Assembly (NCBI RefSeq): GCF_905475395.1
Contig: NC_058337.1
Span: 106,448,368-106,512,367 of the forward strand
DNA from: Chrysoperla carnea
Taxonomy: Eukaryota; Arthropoda; Insecta; Neuroptera; Chrysopidae
Reading direction: 5' to 3'
DNA length: 64,000 bases
The notes under the pieces are model-generated. The model saw only the letters and a program-made list of their open reading frames with translations, did not search any database and was not told the origin of the DNA. Position numbers and translations under genes: made by a program. Shown here piece by piece: positions 47,701 through 59,700 of this stretch (positions within the stretch are counted from its first letter, which is position 1; every line of letters begins with the position of its first letter).

Positions 47701-50700
47701 TTTGTACCATATACAGGATGTTCTATAATTGACTGCAGACCTCTTCTCTTCCTGAATAAGCTGAAAATATAACAAAGAATAAGCTCGTTACCAAATTTGG
47801 ATCTAAGGGCTAATTTACGAGATAATTAAATAAATCTATTCATAAAAATTTAAGACATTCATGAAATAACAGATCAATTAAACAGAAGATTTGAATTATC
47901 ATAGTTTGGAGGAGTGATCTAAATGCAAAATTAAAACAAACGAAAAACTGTATTTGACAATTTATAGCCTTTTATTTGTCGTCTTTATTGTTCGTCACAT
48001 TTAATTATTTAATCATCAATTGATTCTTGTTGGGATAAGCTTATAGATTAACATTCTGGATGTTGCTAGAAACCATATTGCTATATTCATAGAAACAGTT
48101 AAATTTTCAGAAATAGATAAATTTTTTAATTTCCCATCGTGTTCGGAACAAACCTTAAATAGACCGAGAAGTTTTGACGAAAATACCTCTGAATAGAGAT
48201 GATAACAAACACATGTTCCTTATACGAAAATCATCCTTATTTTGGCGAGCATTATCACAGTTCCAATACCTTGATAATTGAGCATTTATTTTGTAACACC
48301 ATGTTTGTTTATTTATGCTTCGGGCATTATTTTTTCAAAAATATTTCTAATGTATCAATAAACTTTAAATTCAATTATTGTGCTGAATCAGAGCTGTTCA
48401 GTCGACCACTATATTTATTAATTAATTTTCATGTGATCGTAAAAAATTCATGATAAACTTATTGATAAATAGACATGAGTCTATGAGTCATTATTCATAA
48501 TATGTTTTGATGTAAGTAATTAGATTATTCCGTTTAAACAAAATATGACTTCTCATGCGGGTGCTGATGACATGACGACTCAATACATTTATTTTTATTA
48601 TTAATTTTTGATACTGTTAGTTCATTGGACTGAATTTCACTTTCAAAATTAACGGAATTCAATTTGGTAGAAGCAGAAATTTAAATACTTGGTTGTGACA
48701 CCTTAATTTAATTGGTCCATTTGCCCTTCCTATATTATTAGTTATATTAAGGTTTTCTTTATTCAAAACTTAATGGTTGCTAAAAGTTTGGCTATAACTA
48801 AAGGCTCTACAATTTGGCTAAATTACTAAATAAATTATAATATGGTCATCTTGTATCATACTTCGTGTCTCCAGAGCTAAAAATTATTTTACCGAAAAAA
48901 AGTTTCTTTCTACTTATAAATTCAGTTTACATCTATCGAGAAGAAGGAAGTATAAAAGAGTATTATAAGTCTTGGGAAATTTTGGTCGAATAAGATGATC
49001 TAAGTTCTGTGTTGAAAATAAATTGGCCATATTATTCATCACACAGTTTTGCAGTGAAGCACAAGACACTCCAAAATTCCAGATTTCTGTCCTCAAAATT
49101 AAACTTGGTTGACATTCTAAATGCTAATCAAGATGGAGTGTCCTAACAGAGGCTTAAAATCACCATGCCCAATGCTCTTGCTTACTTGCATTTATGAATT
49201 TTGAAGGTGTTTGAAGGCGTTTTAACTGATAGTTTTAAACATAAACTTTTATGATTTTATATTAGTTAGACCTTGAGCGAATATTTCAAAATATGAAAAT
49301 CATCCATTTTGAAAAAATAATAAAATAAAATTTTTTTTCTTAATGAAAATTTAACAAAGCCGATGTATACTAAAAAGTACATAAAGCGGGACAAATTAAA
49401 AACCTACAGAACTTTTATAAGAAAATTTATTTCCAACATAAATGCGATTTAATTTTAATGTTTTGTTTTTCATTCTAATTTCTATGCCTCTCATAGTATT
49501 ATGTATTTTGCAATAAAATTTTGAAACAGTCCCAATATTAATAGCATCTACGTAATGGAAAACATGTATTTCTGTTTTTGTAGCAAATTGCGTATTATTT
49601 TTTTAAAATTTGTAAAATAGCTTTCAGACATGGAAAATTACTTCTTTTGTTGTCAATTCAAACCTTTTCATAGTTTGATATACTAAGAATTTTGAAAATA
49701 AGGTAAACTGGTGTAACCGACATATCAGAAATCTGTAAAATATTTCGAATCAAAGTGTTTGGACTAATAATGATCAAGAACTTGCAACCCCGGAACTCCA
49801 AACTTGGTTGACATTCTTAAATAGAGCTAGACTTGGCAGAATGTTTTAATTGGGGTGTAAAGTCATCATGCATAATGCTTGCTTGCATTTATGAAAAGTA
49901 TGTGTTTTTAAGTTCATAGAATTAATTAAAATTTAATATGAATAATTTGTTTCTTTTTAATGTAATCAATGCTTTTAATGATTTCAACTTTTTATTGCTA
50001 ATACAATCGATTCATTTTATCGATTTTATATTTTTATGATTATATAATCAATTAAACAGTTGTTATTTGTTTCATTAAATAATAATATTTCTAGAATACT
50101 ATGTAGAGAAGTATTTAACCCTTAATTTATATCGAGCAAAGAGAACTCAATTAGAACAAATATTGTTATCGAGACTAGACCGATAACTTCCTGGAACAGT
50201 AAACAATTTTTTTATTGATACATTAAATAGTAAAATTTATTTTGTACAACTTTGTTTATAATATATTCTCATTTTACTAACTGATAAATTTCAAACTTTG
50301 AGTTTCTTGCTCCGTCGAAGCTTCGTTTTTCTGTATGTCTAGTTAAGAGACTGGTGAAATTAAAAATCGTTACATGCATGCATTTTTCCATAGTCTGATC
50401 CTTATTTTGTCAAAATGATCTTAAAATAAGGATAACGTTATTTCTTGAGAACTGCTTTAAGGATATATATGAGAGTATTATTATTATTAAATTTCAATTG
50501 TATTATTGTAAATTATGTGATTTGTTTAAGTTTTTATAAAATTACTTATTTGATTTTATATAATATTTATAAAATTTTCTAATTAATCTAAAAATGAATC
50601 ATTATGGGCTGGATACGACTGCGATTCATCATTGGAAAAATTATTTTATAAAGAATTTTGTAATGAAAACGTGATTTAATTTATATTAACACTTTCATTT

Positions 50701-53700
50701 TTATAAACATTTCTGTATCTTATATAGCTTACACAAGGTTTCATTATTAATTACTTGGTCTAAAGTTGTTGTATTTACCCCCGGAAAACGGAAATCTCTA
50801 CGGTCTACGATGCAAAAAAATTTTCAATGGAATTGTAACGGTGAGATTTGAAGAAAAATTATTCTCATTATCAGACAAATCGGCGTGGAGCAAATGCGAG
50901 TTTCTGATCGTCGGAGAAAAGTCTTACCCATTCCGGAAAATTGTTATTTATCTAAGTCGTTGGTACTTAATAAAACTAACATACATTTTTTGACTAATTT
51001 CCACCAAGTAAAAAATTTGCATAGACCCAGCTCTTAGGTAGTCTTACAACATTGAGCAAGTGTTTTTTTTGTTTTTAAGTTCTAGACCTGGCAAAATGTT
51101 TTAATTACGCCTTCAACTTAAAATTGATACTAACTCAATCTCTTTCTCTTTGTTGAGTGTCAGATAAAAGATCAAAGCTTAGCAGAAGCAAATTTTTTTT
51201 TTAAATTTAAAATTTTTTAATCTTAATTTTTCCACTCTTGGCTACAATAGTTTATTTATTACATTTTATTGCACTGTTATAGTAAAGTAATGTTAAAACG
51301 ATGAGATATGATTTTGCTCATCAAAGCATACCACTTTTGGTGTAGGATTTCCTTATTTGAATTAACAAGTTTACATATTTGCAGCTGTGCTTTACTATTT
51401 TGTTCTAATAAAGAAATGCTTTCACAGCAAGTGATTTTTTTTTTTAAATTATCAGCTTCAAAATATGCTGAGAATCACCTAATCGGCAAACAAGAAAGGA
51501 AATTAACATTTTTTTAAAGTTTTGTATTTTTGTTAGCTAAATATTTTTACAGTTTGTATCATATTTCATAATATGACATCACATTATTTTGTGTTATTGT
51601 GTTATACAGTTTGGCAGCAATCTCGTTAGCCCTTTAAAATATATGAAGTAAGAGTTTTTACGGACGTTCTTATGTATAAAACAAAGTGGGAATGTATATC
51701 ATTTGATCTGTAGTTGTATAATGTGTATACATGAACACAGCTGGTCAGTTTCATCGTTTGTACATCACTTGAAAGTTGTACACATATGATACAGCGCGCA
51801 CCACATACTACACATTACACACCACACACTATAACACACACAGTACATTCCCGCTTTGTTTTATTCATAAGAACGTCCAAGAAACTCTGCTTACTTATAT
51901 GTGAAGTATGAACTTTTGTTTTGCCAGAATATCCTCCTGAAACTTAATTGAAGTTTAAAATTTGTGAAATGCTCTTATCGCATACCTATCGTGAGTATAA
52001 ACGGTAGACTACTTTGCCAAAAAAATATTGGAAGCTGTGTCACGTAAATTGTTGTAAAATCACAATAAAATATAAAAATTTTTAATGTTAATCGCTTATC
52101 TCTTTGATTTCTTCTTTCCTGGACTTAACCCTTCTTAGTATCCACATTAGAAACTATAAAGATATCCGGAAAAAGGAAGATATGATATAACTGACCATAT
52201 AATAAATTTCAGAACCTCATTACGGCCATGGAATTTTCTCTTTACTATTGGTTTTTACCTAATAAAGAATTTCTGTAATCTACTTATAAACATTTTTAAG
52301 TATATACTATTATTATTATTAATTAAAACATGTAATAATCACGTGCTTTGTTCTGTACAACAAAATATGTTAATAAAAATTGTATTTTCACAATAAAAAC
52401 CACATTTATTATGAAATCGAGGGTTTTAATGTACAGGGATATTCAATTCAAGATTTAAAGTTTTCGAAAAAGTTTTATTCGCACCGCGTATGACTTTTAT
52501 TTCAGGAGTTTTCATGGTAATGACACAATACTTTATTAATATTAATTTTATGGATGGACATATAAGTCTATGAATTCATTGTTTGTCGTTAAATTTTGGT
52601 CTCTTTTTTATTTTGATTCTCTTATTTCCTGAAATAGAGACATTGAGTAATGAATATTGGAGACATGATTTGTCTCTGAGGTCTTTCTTTGTAAAGAAAT
52701 TTCCCCTCATTTTGTATTTATATCCGCTTTCCAGTATGTTTACTCGTTTGATGGCGATGTTTTAACTGCCTTTAGATTCTAGTAACTCTATTAGGGCGTA
52801 CCGTATAGAAATTTTCAGAAATACAACTAAAGTGTTATAGATCGTTCAAACCAAACTGACAACGAACAAGAGAGTGTAAATGTATATGTATATATGTGCA
52901 CTCAAATGTACCTATGTGCACTCAAATATACATCTCTTGTTTGGTGTCAGTACGGTTTGAAAGACCCATTGTTCTTCTAAAAAATTTATCCAACTTTGAA
53001 ACGTTACTTTTGAAGGATTGATATAGAATAATCGGGCCTCGCTGATAACAGGAGGAATATAAAATTTCGCCCGAGCAGGGACTTGAACGCTGGACCCTTG
53101 GATTAAAAGTCCAATGCTCTACCGACTGAGCTACCCGGGCTTGATGTCTGTAATAGTCTAGTTACGATTTTTATTTTTAGGGAGACTTGATTAGCTGATT
53201 ATTTTGAAATTCTTTTCTGATGTGATAGTGTGACTTTTGACTTGTTTAGTCATTACGATTTTTCTTTTTAGGGAGACTTGATAGGCTGATTCGTTTGAAA
53301 TTCTTTTGTGATGTATTAGTGTGACTTTTAACTTGTTTAGTCATTTAGTGTGACGAGTACAATTGATGTTTATGTTACTCCATTGAGAGTGACCGATTTT
53401 AACTTTCTTTTTATCGGGAGAATTACATCATAATTTTCTTAAGTTACAAAAATGAAGCATTTGATGTTTAATGAAGCGGCCTGTATTTTTAGATATGTTT
53501 TAATTGTAATTAATACATCTGTTATATAATTGCTGAATATTTATTAGTTTTACTTAATAGTTTATTCTTATTATTATGTTCATATTATTCATTAATGTTT
53601 AATTACTTTGCTAAAGTATTACATTCTTGTTGTGTTTAAATGAAGGTAAAATAAATTTGCATAATTCATTGAAAATATCATCTGAAATAAATAACTGTCA

Positions 53701-56700
53701 AAATAGTGGAAGAAATCGAATTTTCTTAAGTTTGAAGCTACAAACCGTTCAGAAGTAGTTAAAGTAAAGTAGCACGATATTTTTCAACAAACTTTTATTA
53801 CGTTTTAGGAAGTCGCTTTTCACCTACTTTTAAATTGTTGCATGGATTTGAAACTTATAACAAGTGAAGTTTACAAAATTTAAAAAACCCCGGACACATT
53901 TTTCGGGTACGGAACTCTAAATTTGCAATTTGAAACATATCTAAGAATACTCTCCATTAAATTGCCTTTTTCCTTAAAGCCTTTTCCAAACTGAGTCGAT
54001 TTGGAAGATCATCGGCAATTTTTAGTTTTTTTGGGTACATAATCCTAAATTCGCATTTAAAACATAGCTAAGAACACTCTCCATTAAATTACCTTTCAAC
54101 ATAAATCAAAATCGATTCATCTGTTTAGGCGCTACGATTAACAAAAATATATACAATTCTGATGACAATACCATTTTTCTGGACTTTATGTTCATTCCAT
54201 TTATGTGAGAACATCTTTTTGGACAAAATGCCTCCCTAACTTACGTGGTAACATCTTATCTTCTACTTACGTGGTAACATTTATTCTTATTACATTATTT
54301 TAGTTTCTCGACTTTAAAGACCAAAAATATAATATAACGAGTATTCGAGTAACTTAATCTAAGCTTTTTATGTTTTTTTTTTTTTTTTTTTTTTTAAATA
54401 CTTAATTGTTTTTATCTTTTGTATTAATTTCTGTTAACAAATCGTTGCAAAAACTATTAAATTTAAAATTTGATTATGAAAATATTATTTATATTTAAAC
54501 CACCGTTAAAGGTCAATTTCGTAACAAATAAATATAGTTTTTAAGATCACTGAACACTGTTTAATTCGTGAGCAATGATAAACTATTGTAACTATGTATA
54601 CTTATTTGATCCTCAGGCTCGTTTTTGAAATCATTCAAATGAATTACAATCGAAAAAAAAAAGTATTATAATTATGTTTCACAAAATAAATAGTATGTCC
54701 TAATTGGGTTAATTTACACCAGTGTTATAAAGAATATTTTTCTTAAACATAGTCTCTGGAGATTTGATTAATAAAGTTGAAGGAAATGTATATACAGGGT
54801 AAATCAGAATAACTGGTACATCACGTGATCACGTGAGGCGGAGTTTACATACATAAGGGTTTACCCTTATACAAATATTTTTTAAATAGTAGGAGATTTT
54901 TGAATAATTCAAAATTGTAATTGACCGTTTAGATAAATTTTAACCTTTATTGGTTCGTTTTAACATGAAATATTTATTGCTTTATTGCTTTACAAGTAAA
55001 TGAGAGAAATAATATATTTGAAAAATATAGTTTTATGTTTATTGTTATTATTTTTTATTAAAAATCTTCTACTATTGGATATATGTACATCCAATGAAAA
55101 TACTAAATTCAATACTGGTAATTCAATATGGTACTTGATGTACCATATATGCTGATTTACCCGGTATATGTATTTTCCCACTTTTTTAAATTAGGAATGA
55201 ATAGTTCCTGATAACATATCTTAAAAAATGCATCTTCTTGAGTTAATAACTATATGTCTGCAAAATTTCAAATCCCTAGTTTTATAGCACGAATCAAATA
55301 AATTTTAGAACAATAATTTATTGAATCATTTTTTATTTATTTTCAGTTCAAAATGTATCGTCGTCAGCATTACTTGGAGCTAAAGAATGTACATGGGGAC
55401 CTTCTTACTGGTGTAAAAATTTAACGTATGTATTCAAGTTTATAATCAATAACTAAATAATTTATAGGAAATGGTTTTTATTTCTTTTTTGCATTGTACC
55501 AAACTTAAACTTTACCGGAAAGTGTTTATTTTAATATTTCCTTTAGCAAATGAAAGCCTTTAACTGAACCCCTTTTATACAAGAATAGAATATGTAACAC
55601 CAACTTTAAATTAATTATGGCACTGTAATAACGTCAGTTCATTTTCAAAAGGGTTCGTTTTCAGAATGCCACAAGTCACAAGTGCACTTATTGAAAGTGA
55701 ACTAGGGACTTTTTAAAAGTTGGTTTTTTACTTCTGGGTAGAACACATTTAAAAAATAAGCTAGTGTAGCGCCACTTTCTCATAAATTAACAGTGAGCCA
55801 TTCAGGCTTCCGTACTTACACTATGACGACAAATAACTTGTCGGATTAGTCTTAATTAAAGAGAATTGAAAAAATATACTTATAATGATGAGTAGCAAAT
55901 TCTTAATTTGTTTTATTTTAAAAATCTGCGCATAATCCTGATGAATATTTTTTAGTATTACTCTTATCACAAATTCCTCGGGGATTTCCAGACAACTTTA
56001 AATTATGTAACTCCCCTGAACTACAAAGCTATGAGTTTTATGTATATTTTAATAATCTTCGTTCTAAATTAAGTAGCAATATTTACAAAAAAATCATAAT
56101 ATCAGAATATTTGCACATAAATATTATTTATCAGAATATTAAATGACCTCTTTGTGTACTTTGATTTTTTTTCTGTTGTTTAAAATTATCAGAAGAATAT
56201 TTTTTTCTCAATTTGATTATATTTTCAATGGCCTCATTTAATAATATTTTGATTTAATTTAACAAAACTTTACTGAAATTAGACAGTTCAAGGCTGGAAG
56301 TATTTATACTGCGTATAATAAAAGAATCGTTTGGCCTTTTTGGCAAAATCATGCCTCTAGTGATTCACATTTGTTGCTTTATTGTTGAATTTTGGCAAGT
56401 CATAACTTCGAGAATCACCCCGTGTCATTGCGAACAATAACAAAGACTTTGAAACATGCAAAGCTTATTTTCAGGTTTGATCGCCATTTATTTCCGCTGT
56501 TTGAAATGTTTAGTAAATCAAAAGAAAAGATAAAATGTATTATATTACGAACCTGATCTTTCAAGAAATAACGCGTTTTTTGAACGTTATTCTGGCTTTT
56601 AGAGACAAATGTTTCATGTTTGGTGTAAAATAAATAACTTAACCTATTTTTATTTTTTTGCTGGATCTAGTCATCGGACGTTGCGTACTTTGTACTGCGC

Positions 56701-59700
56701 ATCAGGTTGCCTTTCTCTCGAACGAGAAAGAAAGCAATATTTACTCAATTGAAACAATTTAAATTGTTTTCAATCATTTTCAATTGATTGAAAACAAAAG
56801 ACAGTCTGATGCGCAGTACAAAGTACGCAACAATCGAGGACTAGACCTCTAAGCACTATTTTGATCGTTCTTTATAAAGCAGTGACAGCAGATTTTTTTA
56901 TTCTTTCTGTATTCCGAGAAGCTTTAGCGAGAAAATAATCTTGTAAAATCTGCCATAATTTTCCAATATCAAAGTTTCTTAAATCATTGTTGAACGGAAA
57001 TATAAAAACAAAATATTTTTATAATATAAATTTTTAAATACCATCATTTCCTGCATTTGTTAGAATTAAAAAAAAAAAGAAGCCTTGATGTTTAAGATAG
57101 TATGAATGTAATTCAGTGGAAAATTAGAGATAATTTATGTGATACATAGTTTTTGTGCATGTTATTTAGAGAAGGAAAAATACATAAACAACAATTCTTT
57201 TATTGTTTGTAAATATTATTTATACCATGTGTATATCGAAAGTCTCAGAATTAATGGGGGATCGGATTTAATTTTTATTATCACTTCAGATGAAGAATTC
57301 TCACTTTACGAATAAAAAAGTGAAGTTGGTTTTTAAAAATATTTACAAGTATGCAAGATATGAACGTTTAAAATTCCTAATTAAACAAAGAGGAAGATAT
57401 CCACTAGTGACGTCATACGTGGGTATCGCCATAGAGATTACATATAAAACTTTGTTTTGCTAAAAGGAGATGGGCAACCTTTGAATGCAATCTTTGATTG
57501 CTTATAACTTTTTCGTATTTTAATCAATTTTAATTTCACTTTCAAATTTTGTTATGATATCAAGTCTAGTTTTATATTTTTATGGGCAATTTGTCAAATT
57601 CGACATCAGGATTATCCCCTATTGTAGTTACGCAGATTCGATCTAAAGTTTTTATCGTGCCGTGTAGTTAGATATGGTAAACACGGATTCTTTTGATGGT
57701 TTGCTGCTTGCGAAATATTCATCATTAAAAATAAAAAGATACTAGACAATGTGTCTCAACTCAATTATAACAGATAAATTGACGGAATATTTTGCAACAT
57801 TTATTAAAAAGAGACAAATTTTATGTTTACAAAGGCTGTGGAGAGTTAGAGCTTTGCTATTTTTGGGCAAGGATATCGAAAAAATTATTAACATCACTAA
57901 AAATTGAGAAAGTTGTTTCATGGCGAAGCCTTAATTAAAAGCTAGAATTTTGAATAGTGGAGAATAATGCTTATTTCTTGCATCACTTCATCAACCGTTC
58001 AAGTGATATTATTGACTTAACACTTATTGATTAGCACTAATGACAAAATTCTTCAACCTAATGTTATCTAAATTGTGCTATTTTCCCTCCTATTTTAAAA
58101 AGAGGTAAAAAGGAAATGTCCTGTGCAAACAGAGATGACAAAAGTATAAGCAAGACATGTTATTTTCAGATATATTTCAATTTGAAGAAAATGTTTTCAT
58201 TTTCCTTGCTTGTGAAAGCATTAAACAATAAGCGAGACCTCTCTGCTTTTTGGCAACTTAATTTTAAAACATGTTAAATCAAACAGAGGGGAGTATTTTG
58301 CATTTTTCTTAAGTCACCCTGTATAAATAATAGTTATTCTCAACTTTAATTTAATATAAACTTGATTTTTTTGTCTCCCATAAATAAATATACTGATTAA
58401 AAGGCCGATCGAGGTCGTCACATTAACATTAACAGATGTCATAATTATATTAAGAATATATTAATTTTCTTTTTAATGAGTATAATAATGATACTAAGAA
58501 TATAAGAATAATAATTTTCTTATTAGTGAGCACAATGACCAGTTTTCTCTTATATTAATTATTTGAGTTTCATGTTTTTTTATTACTGAAACCCTCGCTT
58601 TTGATAAGCATAAAATATTGCATTACTTCAATTTTCCTTGAAACACTTATGCTAATTCATCAAATCAAGGACTTTGAGGTGTAAATATCTGTATTTTTAA
58701 GACATGTAGGCAGACATTGACATTATTCGAATGAACAATAATTCACGATTTTTTATTCGCGATTAATCATTCGACCACTGATTTATTTTCGACCACGATA
58801 TATCATCATTTCATACAAATAAATAAATAACACGAATAATAATAAATTATTGTTATTCAAAGTGCTTTTTTAATCGGTTATTTGCCGTTCCGTTAGTACA
58901 AACAACAGTCTTTCAATTATGTTTATGTTTAGTTATTATTTTTCGAGTAAAGTTAATAAGATGTTCCAATAAATAATTATTCGTGGCAATTCATTCAACG
59001 AATAATTTATTCGAATAAGTATAATCATTCGATGATTTTATTCGTCATTCACGAATTATTTGGTTATTCTTATTCGAGTAAATTTTGCCAAACCCTACCT
59101 GTAGATTTTAAAATGATGTACATAAATTTTCCACTCTTTGCTTGACCGTATCTCTACATTAGTTTTATAAACCTAGAATAATGAAAATTAATCCACTTAG
59201 TTAATATAAATCAAATAGTCAAAAATTTTCGACACCTTGAGAATGCCTTGAAACGTGAACCGCCTCGCACTGAATAACATAATCAGACTGATTTGGGTAT
59301 CGAGCCACTCGGGTGTTAAGAGGATCTGGGTAGAGGAGATTCATACCTAACACCCTTCTTGTCTGACTCTTTTATTCATATGGCAAGAAACTTCGTAATT
59401 TGCCGTATCCAACGGTGACTTCGTTAATCTTACCTTGATAACTTGAATTTCGCAAAACACATAAGTCAGGCCAAATTGTGTGCAACTGCAACTAGATTAT
59501 TTGACCCAAATGTTTAATACTTGGAGTAAACACCTTTTACCGTCCCTGAACACCTTGATTAGAATTTCAAATATTAATGAAAGTAAAAGAATGCATTTTA
59601 TATGATTGGAAAATGTTTACAATATACACCCTTGAAAAAAACGCATAACGCATGTTTTACTACAGCAAATAAATTCTTAAGTATAAATTTATATTACTTA

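Larger units (their letters stand above)
44750..55346. other. Prosaposin intron 1 (10.6 kb)
   Basis: AT-rich and mostly featureless. Supported contents are listed separately: repeat pair member at 46366, inverted-repeat elements at 51640 and 52843, tRNA-Lys at 53068, and repeat X at 53866. A 23-T run lies at 54373-54395. A 47-codon frame starting at 46839 begins with a hydrophobic stretch but sits directly after a repeat. Many other short frames look random. Confidence 0.7.
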
